Positions 45,984 through 55,251 of a DNA stretch of 64,000 nucleotides are shown here, piece after piece. The notes under the pieces are model-generated. The model made no database searches. It had not been told where the DNA came from and was given only the letters and a program-made list of their open reading frames with translations. Position numbers and translations under genes: made by a program. This DNA comes from Paracoccus sp041927875 (lineage in GTDB: Bacteria > Pseudomonadota > Alphaproteobacteria > Rhodobacterales > Rhodobacteraceae): the NCBI RefSeq assembly GCF_041927875.1, contig NZ_JBHFHN010000001.1. One strand, 5' to 3'. Every line of letters starts with the position of its first letter. The first letter of the stretch is position 1.

Positions 45984-46910
45984 TCAGCGATCCTTCGGGT
46001 CCAGCGCGTCACGCAGCCCGTCACCGACAAAGAAAAAGGCAAACAGCGTGATGCAGAAGAAAAACAGCGGGAAGGCCAGTTGCCACCAGGTGCCGTAACG
46101 CATGGTGCGCGCGCCCTCGGCGATCAGCGCCCCCCATGAGGTCAGCGGCTCTTGCACGCCAAGGCCAAGGAAGCTGATGAAGCTTTCGGTCAGGATCATC
46201 GACGGCACCAGAAGCGTCGCATAGACCGCGACCACGCCCAGAAGGTTCGGCACGATGTGGCGGCGGATGATGGTCAGCGTCGGCACACCGGTGGCCTGCG
46301 CGGCCTCGATGAACTCGCGGTTTTTCAGGGTCAGGGTCTGGCCGCGCACGATCCGCGACATGTCCAGCCAGGAGATCAGCCCGATGCCCAGAAACAGCAT
46401 CCCCATGGACCGGCCGAACATCACCAGCAGCAGGATCAGCACGAACATGTAGGGGATCGACATCAGGATATCGACGGCGCGCATCATCAGGTTGTCGGTG
46501 CGCCCGCCCACGAAGCCCGCGAAGGCGCCGTAGAAGGTGCCGACGATCACCGCGATGGCGGTGCCGATCAACCCCACGGCCAGCGAGATCTGGGTGCCCT
46601 GCACGGTGCGCTGATAGATGTCGCGGCCCAGATCGTCGGTGCCGAAATAATGGCCATTGGCAAATGAGGGGCGGCCCAGTTCCGCCACCTGGCCCATGAC
46701 GCTGAAATCCAGTTCCTCATTCGACCAGGGCGACAGATAGCTGCCGAACACCGCGAACAGCGCGACAAGGATCAGGATCACCAGCCCGACGACCGCCGCC
46801 TTGTTCTTCAGGAAACGCTTGCGCGCATCCGCCCACAGCGAGCGGCCCTTGACCTCTTCCGAGATCGCCAGCCCGCCGATACCCGACCCCGAGGGGGAAA
46901 CATCGCTCAT
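45984..46910 (-). CDS. oppC: Oligopeptide ABC transporter permease OppC
   Basis: The 308-residue protein has an N-terminal cytoplasmic region, then six membrane helices. It carries the OppC-type HYFGTDDLGRDIYQRTVQG block and the EAA loop EAAQATGVPTLTIIRRHIVPN. It forms the membrane channel with OppB. It begins 3 bp after oppB. Confidence 0.94.
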   Translation of the reverse strand: MSDVSPSGSGIGGLAISEEVKGRSLWADARKRFLKNKAAVVGLVILILVALFAVFGSYLSPWSNEELDFSVMGQVAELGRPSFANGHYFGTDDLGRDIYQRTVQGTQISLAVGLIGTAIAVIVGTFYGAFAGFVGGRTDNLMMRAVDILMSIPYMFVLILLLVMFGRSMGMLFLGIGLISWLDMSRIVRGQTLTLKNREFIEAAQATGVPTLTIIRRHIVPNLLGVVAVYATLLVPSMILTESFISFLGLGVQEPLTSWGALIAEGARTMRYGTWWQLAFPLFFFCITLFAFFFVGDGLRDALDPKDR

Positions 46911-46913
46911 GGC

Positions 46914-47837
46914 TCAATACCGGATCTTGGGGTCGATCCAGGCATACAGGATATCGACCAGCAGGTTGAACAGGATGGTCAGCGCGCCGACCAGGATGGT
47001 GATGCCCATCATCACCGCATAGTCGCGGTTCAGGGCGCTGTCGACGAAGGCCTTGCCGATGCCGCCGGTCGAGAAATACATGTCCACCACGACAGAGCCG
47101 GTGATCATCATCACGAAGACCGGGCCAAGATAGCTGATGACCGGCAGCAGCGCGGGCTTCAGCGCATGGCGCAGGATGACCTTGTGTTCGGGCAGACCCT
47201 TGGCGCGGGCGGTGCGGATGTGGTTGGCGTTCAGCACCTCCAGCATCGACGACCGGGTGATGCGCGCGATGGATGCCATGTAATGCGTCGACAGCGCGAT
47301 CACCGGCATGACCCAGAACTTTGCGTCGATGAAGGACCAGCCGCCGCCCGGCAGCCAGCCCAGCCACAGCGAGAAGATCACCACCAGGATCGGCGCCATC
47401 ACGAAGTTCGGCAGCACCTGCGCGCCGATGGAAATGCCGACGGCCAGGTAATCCAGCCAGGAATTGTGCCGGATCGCCGCCGCGATGCCCAGGCTGACGC
47501 CGACCAGCACCGCCACCACGAATGAGATCAGGCCGTAGGTCAGCGTTACCGGAAAGCCGGCCGCGATCAGCTGATTCACGCTGCGGTCGGGATAGACGAA
47601 GCTGGGGCCAAAGTCGAAATGCGCGACGATCCCCCACAGATAGTTCAGGATCTGCCGCCACAGGGGCTGATCCAGCCCGTATTTCGCGTTCAGATTGTCG
47701 ATCACCTGCTGCGGGATCTGGCGTTCGGCGGTGAACGGACCGCCCGGTGCCAGATGCATCAGGATGAAGGAAAAGACGATCAGCAAAAGCAGGGTGGGGA
47801 TCGCCACCGCCAGCCGTCGCAGAATGTAACCGAACAT
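46914..47837 (-). CDS. oppB: Oligopeptide ABC transporter permease OppB
   Basis: The 307-residue protein begins MFGYILRRLAVAIPTLLLLIVFSFIL, the standard OppB/DppB start, and has six membrane helices with the conserved EAA-like region RTARAKGLPEHKVILRHALKPALLPVISYLG (in parts). It lies 125 bp downstream of oppA, separated by a hairpin. Confidence 0.95.
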   Translation of the reverse strand: MFGYILRRLAVAIPTLLLLIVFSFILMHLAPGGPFTAERQIPQQVIDNLNAKYGLDQPLWRQILNYLWGIVAHFDFGPSFVYPDRSVNQLIAAGFPVTLTYGLISFVVAVLVGVSLGIAAAIRHNSWLDYLAVGISIGAQVLPNFVMAPILVVIFSLWLGWLPGGGWSFIDAKFWVMPVIALSTHYMASIARITRSSMLEVLNANHIRTARAKGLPEHKVILRHALKPALLPVISYLGPVFVMMITGSVVVDMYFSTGGIGKAFVDSALNRDYAVMMGITILVGALTILFNLLVDILYAWIDPKIRY

Positions 47838-47882
47838 GGGTGTCGTCCCGGTGCCGAAAAGGGTCAGGTCATTTGACCGAAA

Positions 47883-47911
47883 ACCGGGGGGCAGCGCAAC
47901 CGCCCCCCGGT
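47883..47911 (-). terminator. Hairpin between oppA and oppB (partial terminator or RNA stabiliser)
   Basis: On the minus strand ACCGGGGGGC / GCCCCCCGGT forms a 10-bp stem with a 9-base loop, then TTTTCGG. Positioned inside the operon after oppA, it would give more binding-protein than permease mRNA. Confidence 0.65.
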
Positions 47912-47962
47912 CATTTGGCGCGTCGGCCCAGTCATGGCCGCCACGTCACATCATCGGGCGCC

Positions 47963-49570
47963 TTACTGGGCGACGCGATACAGGTCTTTCGCGTACCAGT
48001 TGTTCATCACGCTTTCGGTCGACACACCCTTGACGTCCGGCTTGATGATCTGCGCCTTGGCATAGAAATACGTCGGCACCAAAGCCATGTCGCCGATCAG
48101 GATTTCCTCCGCCTTCTTGTAGATGGCGCCGGTGTCCTCGGCGGTGCGCGCCTCGTCCAGCAGCTTGTCGTAATCGGCATTGGCCCATTTGCCGTTGTTC
48201 ATGCCGGTCGAGCGGAAATAGTCCAGGAAGGTCGAGGGTTCGTTGTAATCGCCGCACCAGGCATAGCGGGCGACCTCGAAGTCCTGGTTCTGCATACGGT
48301 CGGTATGCACCTTCCATTCATAGTTGGCCAGCTCGGCATCGACGCCGATCGCCTTCCAGAACTGCTGCACCGCGACGGCCAGTTTCTTGTGGTTTTCCGA
48401 AGTGTTATACTGGATCGTCAGTTTCAGCGGCTTGCCGTCCGGACCATAGCCCGCCTCGGCCAGCAGTGCCTTGGCCTTTTCCACGCGCTCGGCCTGCGAC
48501 CAGTTCGCCATCTCGATCTCGGGCGCCTGGAAGCCCTCGATGGCCCAATGGGTCCACCAATAGGCCGGCTTCTGGCCGCCCTGGATGATGCGGTCCACGA
48601 TGATGTCGCGGTCGACGGCATAGGACAGGGCCTGACGCACGCGAATGTCCTTCAGCGCCTCGGGGCCTTTGTCCGACAGGTTGAACAGATAGGAATACGA
48701 GCACGCATCCGGGGTCGAGATCGCCTGATCGGGCATTTCGGCCTGAAGGCGGGGGAACTGACCGGCGGGCAGGCTGTCGACCCAATCCAGTTCACCGGCC
48801 TGATAGCGGGTCAGGGCGATGTTCTCATCATTGACCGTGACGAAACGAACCTGGGTCAGCACGGTGTTGGCCGCGTCCCAATAGTTGTCGTTCTTCTTGA
48901 TCGTCAGATCGACCCCAAGGTTGTGGCTGTCCAGCACATAGGCGCCGTTCGACACCAGCTTGCCCGGCTGGGTCCAGTTGTCACCCTCGGCCTGCACGAC
49001 CTTCATCGGCACCGGGAAGGTCGAGGTATGGCCCAGCGTCTTCAGGAAATACGGGGTCGGGCCGGTCAGCGTGACCTCAAGCGTCTTGTCGTCGATGGCC
49101 TTGACGCCCAGTTCCTCGGGCTTCTTCTCACCGGCGACGATTTCCTTGGCGTTCACCAGGTTCATCAGTTCGATATACCAGGCGTATTCGCTGGCGGTCG
49201 CCGGGTCGGCCAGACGCTGCCAGGCATAGACGAAATCGCCCGCGGTGACGGGATCGCCATTCGACCATTTGGCATCGCGCAGATGGAAGGTGTAGGTCAG
49301 CTTGTCGTCGCTGACATCCCAGCTTTCGGCGGCGCCCGGCACCATCGCGCCCTTGGCGTCTTCGTTCAGCAGGCCTTCAAACACCTGACGCAGAACGTCG
49401 GAACCCGAACGGTCGGTGTTCTTCTGCGGGTCCATGGTCTTGATGGCGTCCAGGATCCAGAAGTTCAGCTCTTGCTTGTCGGCCAGCTTGGTGCCCTCGG
49501 GGACGGTCGCGGCGACGGCCGGAACCGCCAGCGTCAGCGCCAGTGCGGTGGTCAGGAAAAGTTTGGTCAT
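47963..49570 (-). CDS. oppA: Oligopeptide ABC transporter substrate-binding protein OppA
   Basis: The 535-residue protein starts with a Sec signal peptide (MTKLFLTTALALTLAVPAVAA) and belongs to the large SBP family 5: NFWILDAIKTMDPQKNTDRSGSDVLRQVFEGLL, KLTYTFHLRDAKWSNGDPVTAGDFVYAWQRL (in pieces), then YLFNLSDKGPEALKDIRVRQALSYAVDRD. It captures peptides in the periplasm. A GGAGGATACC ribosome site precedes the ATG at 49570. Confidence 0.94.
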   Translation of the reverse strand: MTKLFLTTALALTLAVPAVAATVPEGTKLADKQELNFWILDAIKTMDPQKNTDRSGSDVLRQVFEGLLNEDAKGAMVPGAAESWDVSDDKLTYTFHLRDAKWSNGDPVTAGDFVYAWQRLADPATASEYAWYIELMNLVNAKEIVAGEKKPEELGVKAIDDKTLEVTLTGPTPYFLKTLGHTSTFPVPMKVVQAEGDNWTQPGKLVSNGAYVLDSHNLGVDLTIKKNDNYWDAANTVLTQVRFVTVNDENIALTRYQAGELDWVDSLPAGQFPRLQAEMPDQAISTPDACSYSYLFNLSDKGPEALKDIRVRQALSYAVDRDIIVDRIIQGGQKPAYWWTHWAIEGFQAPEIEMANWSQAERVEKAKALLAEAGYGPDGKPLKLTIQYNTSENHKKLAVAVQQFWKAIGVDAELANYEWKVHTDRMQNQDFEVARYAWCGDYNEPSTFLDYFRSTGMNNGKWANADYDKLLDEARTAEDTGAIYKKAEEILIGDMALVPTYFYAKAQIIKPDVKGVSTESVMNNWYAKDLYRVAQ

Positions 49571-49673
49571 CGGTATCCTCCTTGTGGCCGGTGCCACGCG
49601 CGGAACGCGGGGCCGGAATGGGCGCAGCCTATCGCTTTTGTCGGTCACGGCAAGTGGATCGTCGGGCGCCCGG

Positions 49674-50228
49674 TCAAAATGACAGGTTGACCCGGCAGAT
49701 CGTCCAATCCGTCCCATCTCGCGCCAGTTCGGTCAGCGAGGGGGCGTCGATGCGAAAGGCCAGCCCTGCCGCCGGGCTGTCCAGCGCCTGCGCCAGTGCC
49801 GCGCGGATCACCCCGGCATGGGCGATGATGATCGTGTCGGTCTGGATCGCGGCCAGGAGCGGCCAGACACGGGCGCAGAGATCCGCGAAACTTTCGCCCC
49901 CCGGCGGGCGCTGGCGGGCCAGATCGTCGGGGGGCAGCGGCCCCAGATCGGGCAGACGGTCGGGGGGCAGCCCCTCCCACGCGCCGAAATCCTGTTCCCA
50001 CAGCCGCGCGTCGGTGGCCTTGGCCGCCAACCCCAGGGCCGCCGCCGTCTGCCGCGCGCGCAAGGCCGGGCTGCACAGCACCGCCGCCCCCTGCGGCAGC
50101 GCCCGCCCCAGCCGCGCCAACCCCGGCCCATCAGACAGATCGGCGGGCCGGTCGGTGCGTCCGCACAGCACCGGCCCGCCCGCATCATGCAGGATCGGCG
50201 CGTGGCGGATCAGGGTCAGGCGTGTCAT
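49674..50228 (-). CDS. cobC: Histidine phosphatase, probably alpha-ribazole phosphatase CobC
   Basis: The 184-residue protein has the phosphoglycerate-mutase-like RHAP catalytic motif (LTLIRHAPILH, His8), SPALRARQTA, the acidic EQDFGAWEG box and a second His in IIAHAGVIRAAL. In this position, divergent from cobP-cobT-cobS, it most likely dephosphorylates alpha-ribazole-phosphate in cobalamin assembly. A 59-bp gap separates it from cobP. Confidence 0.82.
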   Translation of the reverse strand: MTRLTLIRHAPILHDAGGPVLCGRTDRPADLSDGPGLARLGRALPQGAAVLCSPALRARQTAAALGLAAKATDARLWEQDFGAWEGLPPDRLPDLGPLPPDDLARQRPPGGESFADLCARVWPLLAAIQTDTIIIAHAGVIRAALAQALDSPAAGLAFRIDAPSLTELARDGTDWTICRVNLSF

Positions 50229-50287
50229 GCGGGCTTTCCTCTGCCCCCGGTTCTGTGCTTTCTGTCCCGCGACAGCAAGGGGGGCAT

Positions 50288-50794
50288 ATGGCGATCATCC
50301 TGTTCACCGGTGGGGCGCGGTCAGGCAAAAGCCGCCTGGCCGAGGCGCGGCTGGCTGCCTTGCCCGGCCAGCCCTGCTATATCGCCACCGCCCAAGCCTG
50401 GGACGATGAGATGGCGGACCGCATCGCCGCCCATCGCGCCGCCCGCCCGGATTGGCGCACGATCGAGGAGCCGCTGGACCTGCCCGCTGCCCTTGCCACC
50501 GCCGATGGCCCGGTGCTGATCGACTGCCTGACGCTGTGGCTGTCGAACCTGATGGCGGCGGGGCGTGATGTGGCGGCGGCGACCGAGGCGCTGAAGGCGT
50601 CGCTGGTGGCCGCGCCGGTGCCGGTGATCCTGGTCACCAATGAGGTCGGATCGGGTATCGTGCCCGACAACGCCCTTGCCCGCGTCTTCCGCGACGCGCA
50701 GGGGCGGCTGAACCAAGGCATCGGCGACATCGCCGATGAGGTCTGGCTGGTCGTCGCCGGGCAGGGACTGCAAATCAAGGGACAACGGACATGA
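50288..50794 (+). CDS. cobP: Adenosylcobinamide kinase / guanylyltransferase
   Basis: The 168-residue protein starts ILFTGGARSGKSRLAEARL with Walker A GGARSGKS, then YIATAQAWDDEMADRIAAHRAARP (RIAxHRxxR box), LIDCLTLWLSNL and NEVGSGIVP. It phosphorylates and GMP-activates cobinamide (CobU/CobP). The ATG at 50288 has a weak AAGGGGGG site; the earlier ATG at 50222 does not fit. It overlaps cobT by 4 bases. Confidence 0.93.
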   Translation: MAIILFTGGARSGKSRLAEARLAALPGQPCYIATAQAWDDEMADRIAAHRAARPDWRTIEEPLDLPAALATADGPVLIDCLTLWLSNLMAAGRDVAAATEALKASLVAAPVPVILVTNEVGSGIVPDNALARVFRDAQGRLNQGIGDIADEVWLVVAGQGLQIKGQRT

Positions 50795-51804
50795 GCGACT
50801 TTCGCCTGAACGACACCGCGCATCTGGCGCAACTGGCGCGCGCCCTGCCGGTGGCCGATGCCGCCGCCAAGGCCGCCGCCCGCGCGCGTCAGGACAGCCT
50901 GACCAAGCCGCAGGGCGCCCTGGGTCGGCTTGAGGATCTGGCGGAGTTCATGGCCGGCTGGCGGCGCAATCCGCGCCCGCGCATCGACCGCGCCCAGGCC
51001 ATCGTCTTTGCCGGCAATCACGGGATCTGCGCGCAGGGCGTCAACCCCTATCCGCCCGAGGTGACGGCCCAGATGGTCGCCAATTTCACCGCCGGGGGTG
51101 CCGCGATCAACCAGTTGGCGCGGGTTGCGGGGGCCGATCTGTCGGTCGTGGCGCTGGACCTGGACCAGCCGACCGCCGACTTCACCCAAGGCCCGGCGAT
51201 GACGCATGAACAAGTGCTGGCCGCGATCAACCGCGGTGCGGCGGCGGTCGATCCGCTGGCCGATGTGCTGATCCTGGGGGAAATGGGCATCGGCAATTCG
51301 ACCGTCGCGGCGGCACTGGCGGCGGCGGCCTTTGGCGGCACCGGCGCCGATTGGGTCGGCCCCGGCACCGGCGCAGGCGCCGAGATGCGGGCAAGGAAGG
51401 CCACCGTGGTCGATCAGGGGCTGGCAAAGCACGCCCCGAAAACCACCGGTGCCGCGCTTGCGGCCTTTGGCGGGCGCGAGCAGGCGGCGATCTGCGGCGC
51501 GGTGCTGGCGGCGCGGGCGGCGGGCATTCCGGTCATCCTGGACGGCTTCATCTGCACCGCCGCCGCCGGGGTGCTGGCGATGGATGACGCCCGCCTGCTG
51601 GACCACTGCCTGATCGGCCATGCGAGTGCCGAACCCGGTCATGCCCGCCTGATCGCGGCGCTTAACCGCGCGCCGATCCTGTCGCTGGACATGCGGCTGG
51701 GCGAAGGATCGGGCGCGGCGGTGGCGCTGATGGTGCTGCGCGCGGCACTGGAATGCCACAACGGCATGGCCTCCTTCGCCGAGGCCGGGGTCTCGGGCGG
51801 ATGA
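50791..51804 (+). CDS. cobT: Nicotinate-nucleotide--dimethylbenzimidazole phosphoribosyl-transferase
   Basis: The 337-residue enzyme has the CobT/CobU signatures: LTKPQGALGRLEDLA, AGNHGICAQGVNPYPPEVTAQMV, LGEMGIGNSTVAAALA and LDGFICTAAAGVLA. It makes alpha-ribazole-phosphate for the lower ligand of cobalamin. It overlaps cobP and cobS by 4 bases each (ATGA). Confidence 0.96.
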   Translation: MSDFRLNDTAHLAQLARALPVADAAAKAAARARQDSLTKPQGALGRLEDLAEFMAGWRRNPRPRIDRAQAIVFAGNHGICAQGVNPYPPEVTAQMVANFTAGGAAINQLARVAGADLSVVALDLDQPTADFTQGPAMTHEQVLAAINRGAAAVDPLADVLILGEMGIGNSTVAAALAAAAFGGTGADWVGPGTGAGAEMRARKATVVDQGLAKHAPKTTGAALAAFGGREQAAICGAVLAARAAGIPVILDGFICTAAAGVLAMDDARLLDHCLIGHASAEPGHARLIAALNRAPILSLDMRLGEGSGAAVALMVLRAALECHNGMASFAEAGVSGG

Positions 51805-52535
51805 TGCGCCCCCTCGCCGAGGTGCAGGCGGCGCTGATGCTGCTGACCCGGCTGCCGGTCGGGCGGGTCGCGGATCCCTTTCCGGCGATGCGCGATACGG
51901 TCTGGGCCTTTCCGCTGGTCGGCCTCGTCACCGGCGGCGCGATGGCGGGGGCGATGGCTGCGGGGCTGGCACTGGGCTGGCCCGCTGCCATCGCCGCGCT
52001 GATCGCGCTGACGCTGGGTCCGATCCTGACCGGTGCGCTGCATGAAGATGGCCTGGCCGATTGCGCCGATGCCATGGGCGGGCAGGGGCGCGACCGGCGG
52101 CTGGCGATCCTGAAGGACAGCCGCATCGGCAGTTTCGGGGCCTTGGCACTGATCCTTTCGGTCGGCCTGCGGGTGCAGGGCTACGCCGCGCTTGGCACGC
52201 TGGCCCCGCTGGCGATGCTGGCACTTGCGGTGGCCAGCCGTGCGCCGATGGCGGTGCTGCTGGCGCTGCTGCCGCCTGCGCGCGCCGATGGGCTGGGGGC
52301 CGCCGCCGCGCGCCCCACGCCCCTGCGCGTGATCGTGGCGGCGACGATCGGCGCGGTGGGCGCGATCTGCATCGGCGGGCCGGTGACGTTGGTCGCGATC
52401 GCCCTTGCCACGCTGGCCGTCGCCTGGGCCGCGCGCCGCACCCTGGGCGGGCAGACGGGCGATGTGCTGGGGGCCTGCCAGCAAGTCTGTGAAATCGCGG
52501 GCCTGCTGGCACTTCTGGCGCTAAACCCTGCCTAA
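51801..52535 (+). CDS. cobS: Adenosylcobinamide-GDP ribazoletransferase
   Basis: The 244-residue membrane protein has the CobS blocks AALMLLTRLPVGR, FPLVGLVTGG, GALHEDGLADCADAMGG with its acidic active site, and KDSRIGSFGALALIL. It joins GDP-cobinamide to ribazole. It completes the cobP-cobT-cobS operon, with starts overlapping throughout. Confidence 0.95.
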   Translation: MMRPLAEVQAALMLLTRLPVGRVADPFPAMRDTVWAFPLVGLVTGGAMAGAMAAGLALGWPAAIAALIALTLGPILTGALHEDGLADCADAMGGQGRDRRLAILKDSRIGSFGALALILSVGLRVQGYAALGTLAPLAMLALAVASRAPMAVLLALLPPARADGLGAAAARPTPLRVIVAATIGAVGAICIGGPVTLVAIALATLAVAWAARRTLGGQTGDVLGACQQVCEIAGLLALLALNPA

Positions 52536-52609
52536 CCCCTGCAACCGGCGCGCGATTTTTTGCAGGCCCGACAGGTTCGCACCATTGACCTTTCGTCACC
52601 TTCCGGCGA

Positions 52610-52640
52610 TTGACGCCTTTCGGGGTTGCGCCCATACAAT
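52610..52640 (+). promoter_or_regulatory. Possible promoter of the takQM-like TRAP genes
   Basis: TTGACG (52610-52615) and TACAAT (52635-52640) are 19 bp apart, slightly wide, 67 bp before the gene start. A 7-bp inverted repeat (CCTGCAA/TTGCAGG, 52538-52566) lies farther up. Confidence 0.35.
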
Positions 52641-52706
52641 GCGTAACCCGCCGTGCGCGACCGGCCCCGCTGCCGCGTGCGGCCATAACAATGGGGGAGG
52701 AAAGGC

Positions 52707-53324
52707 ATGGGGGGACTATTGACCCTCTCATCCGGGATCGACCGGATGAATGAATGGATCGGCAAGGCGGTGTCCTGGCTGATCCTGGTGGCGGTTCTGG
52801 TGTCGGCGGGTAATGCCGTGGTGCGCAAGGTCTTTTCGACCTCATCGAACGCCTGGCTTGAACTGCAATGGTATCTGTTCGGCGCGGCCTTTCTGCTGGC
52901 TGCGGCCTATACGCTGAAGCAGAACGAACATATCCGCATCGACATCCTGTATGGCGTCTGGACACGGCGTCGCCAGCACTGGATCGACCTGATCGGGCAT
53001 CTTCTGTTCCTGATGCCGTTCGTCATCCTGATGCTGTATTACTTCGTGCCCTGGGTGCAGACCTCGTTTCGCATCAAGGAGGTTTCCTCGAACGCGGGCG
53101 GGCTGATCATCTGGCCGGCCAAGGCGCTGCTACTGGTCGGCTTTTTCCTGCTGTTCCTGCAAGGCATTTCCGAAATCATCAAGAAGATCGCGGTGATGCG
53201 CGGCCTGATCGAAGATCCGAACCCGTTCCACGGCCATCAGGCGCCGCTGGATGACGCCCCCCTGCTGGATGGCGTGGACGATCCCTTTGCCGATGCAAAC
53301 CCGTCGAAAGGGGACCGCGCATGA
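52707..53324 (+). CDS. TRAP transporter small permease (TakQ-like)
   Basis: The 205-residue protein has four membrane helices and the DctQ block LELQWYLFGAAFLLAAAYTLKQNEHIRIDIL. It is longer than most small permeases, with an added Asp/Pro-rich tail. A GGGGGAGGAAAGG site precedes the ATG. It overlaps takM by 4 bases; the pair serves the TakP-like binding proteins encoded nearby. Confidence 0.92.
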   Translation: MGGLLTLSSGIDRMNEWIGKAVSWLILVAVLVSAGNAVVRKVFSTSSNAWLELQWYLFGAAFLLAAAYTLKQNEHIRIDILYGVWTRRRQHWIDLIGHLLFLMPFVILMLYYFVPWVQTSFRIKEVSSNAGGLIIWPAKALLLVGFFLLFLQGISEIIKKIAVMRGLIEDPNPFHGHQAPLDDAPLLDGVDDPFADANPSKGDRA

Positions 53325-55141
53325 TGGAACTTATCGCGCAGAACATGGCGCCGATCATGTTCGCCTCGCTGATCCTGTTTCTGCTGTTCGGCTATCCGGT
53401 GGCCTTTGCCCTGGCCGCCAACGGCCTGTTGTTCTTCGTCATCGGGGTCGAGCTGGCGCCCTTGTCGAATGGCACGATCAACCTGTCCTGGCCGCTGCTT
53501 CAGGCGATGCCGGACCGGCTGTGGGGGGTCTTGAGTAACGAGACATTACTTGCCATCCCCTTCTTCACCTTCATGGGCATCGTGCTGGAACGGTCCGGCA
53601 TGGCCGAGGATCTGCTGGACACGATCGGTCAGTTGTTCGGCCCGGTGCGCGGCGGTCTGGCCTATGCGGTCATCATCGTCGGCGCGCTGTTGGCGGCGAC
53701 CACCGGCGTGGTGGCGGCCAGCGTGATCGCCATGGGGCTGATCTCGCTGCCGATCATGCTGCGCTATGGCTATGATCGCGCGACGGCCTCGGGGGTGATC
53801 GCGGCCTCGGGGACGTTGGCGCAGATCATCCCGCCGTCGCTGGTGCTGATCGTGCTGGCCGACCAGTTGGGCCGTTCGGTGGGCGACATGTACAAGGGGG
53901 CGCTGATCCCCGGCCTGGTGCTGACCGGGCTTTACATGCTGTATGTGTTCATCATCACCATCGTCCGCCCCAAGGCGCTGCCCGCGCTGCCGCTTGAGGC
54001 GCGCAGGCTTGGCTCGGGCGTCACCTCGCTGCTGGTGGCCCTGGCGATCGGTGTGGCGATCACCTATGGCGCGCATCACTATCTGTACCAGACCCAGGGC
54101 AGCAATGCCGACATCCTGGGCGCGGCGGTCGGCGTGATGGTAATCTATGTGCTGGCGCTGCTGGACAAGGGGTTGAAAACCAACGTCATGTCGCGCCTCG
54201 CGCAAGAGGTGATCATCGTCCTGATCCCGCCGCTCGCGCTGATCTTCCTGGTGCTGGGCACGATCTTCCTTGGCGTCGCCACCCCGACCGAGGGCGGCGC
54301 GATGGGTGCCGTCGGCGCGCTGATCCTGGCGGCGCTGAAGCGGCGGCTGTCGCTGGAGGTGGTCACTCAGGCGCTTGCCGCGACCACAAGGCTGTCGGCC
54401 TTCGTGATGTTCATCCTGATCGGTGCGCGGGTGTTCTCGCTGACCTTTTACGGCGTGAATGGGCATCTGTGGGTCGAACATCTGCTGATCAGCCTGCCCG
54501 GCGGCGAGATGGGCTTCCTGATCGCGGTGTCGGTGCTGGTGTTCCTGCTGGCCTTCTTCCTGGACTTCTTTGAACTGGCCTTCATCATCGTGCCGCTGCT
54601 GGCGCCTGCCGCCGAGCGTCTGGGCATCGACCTGATCTGGTTTGGGGTGATCCTGGGGGTGAACATGCAGACCAGCTTCATGCACCCGCCCTTCGGCTTT
54701 GCGCTGTTCTATCTGCGTTCGGTCGCGCCGAAGCTGCCCTACAAGGACAAGGTGACGGGCAAGATGATGGACCCTGTGAAGACGTCGCAGATCTATTGGG
54801 GGGCGACGCCATTCGTGGTCATCCAGATCATCATGATCGGCATCGTGATCGCCTTCCCTGGCATGGTCATGCACTACAAGGGCAAGCCGGTCGATATGTC
54901 GAACGTCAAGATCGAGATCCCCGGCGGCCCCTCGCTGGGTGGGTCGGGCGGGCTTAGTCTGGGTGGCGGACTGAGCCTGGGCGGACCGCCGTCGATGGGT
55001 GGTCCGACCGGGATGGGTGGCATGTCGGGAATGTCCGGCACCGCGGCCCCCGCGGCACCGGGCGGCCTGGGTCTGGGCGGCGGCCTGCCGCCGGGCCTGA
55101 GCGCCCCGGCACCTGCACCGGCACCTGCCCCCTCGAACTGA
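53321..55141 (+). CDS. TRAP transporter large permease (TakM-like, extended)
   Basis: The 606-residue protein is longer than classic DctM (about 430). It contains the usual motifs (GAFLAAT-like ALLAATTGVVAASVIAMGLISLPIMLRYGYD in pieces, FFTFMGIVLE, GVATPTEGGAMGAVGALI) plus an extra pair of helices near residues 225-285. It ends in a Gly/Pro/Ala-rich tail from about residue 530 (GGLSLGGGLSLGGPPSMGG, APAPAPAPAPSN), probably disordered and cytoplasmic or periplasmic. It likely imports alpha-keto acids. Confidence 0.9.
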   Translation: MMELIAQNMAPIMFASLILFLLFGYPVAFALAANGLLFFVIGVELAPLSNGTINLSWPLLQAMPDRLWGVLSNETLLAIPFFTFMGIVLERSGMAEDLLDTIGQLFGPVRGGLAYAVIIVGALLAATTGVVAASVIAMGLISLPIMLRYGYDRATASGVIAASGTLAQIIPPSLVLIVLADQLGRSVGDMYKGALIPGLVLTGLYMLYVFIITIVRPKALPALPLEARRLGSGVTSLLVALAIGVAITYGAHHYLYQTQGSNADILGAAVGVMVIYVLALLDKGLKTNVMSRLAQEVIIVLIPPLALIFLVLGTIFLGVATPTEGGAMGAVGALILAALKRRLSLEVVTQALAATTRLSAFVMFILIGARVFSLTFYGVNGHLWVEHLLISLPGGEMGFLIAVSVLVFLLAFFLDFFELAFIIVPLLAPAAERLGIDLIWFGVILGVNMQTSFMHPPFGFALFYLRSVAPKLPYKDKVTGKMMDPVKTSQIYWGATPFVVIQIIMIGIVIAFPGMVMHYKGKPVDMSNVKIEIPGGPSLGGSGGLSLGGGLSLGGPPSMGGPTGMGGMSGMSGTAAPAAPGGLGLGGGLPPGLSAPAPAPAPAPSN

Positions 55142-55156
55142 GGCAAGGCGATGACG

Positions 55157-55186
55157 AAAGGCCCCGGCGATCCGCCGGGGCCTTTT
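55157..55186 (+). terminator. Intrinsic terminator after takM
   Basis: AAAGGCCCCGGCG-ATC-CGCCGGGGCCTTT forms a 13-bp stem ending in TTTT, 15 bp after the stop codon. Confidence 0.88.
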
Positions 55187-55205
55187 GCTATGCAGGGTCG
55201 CCCAT

Positions 55206-55233
55206 GAAAAAGGCCCCGGCGTCACCGGGGCCT
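55206..55233 (-). terminator. Intrinsic terminator of the first TakP-like gene
   Basis: On the minus strand AGGCCCCGG-TGACG-CCGGGGCCT is followed by TTTTT. It is nearly the same hairpin as the one 20 bp away on the other side, giving back-to-back terminators for convergent genes. Confidence 0.85.
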
Positions 55234-55251
55234 GTCGTGGTCGCGGTCGGC

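Noticed and set aside
50229..50287. Cobalamin riboswitch before cobP
   Set aside because: The divergent space is only 59 bp, far too short for a B12 riboswitch.
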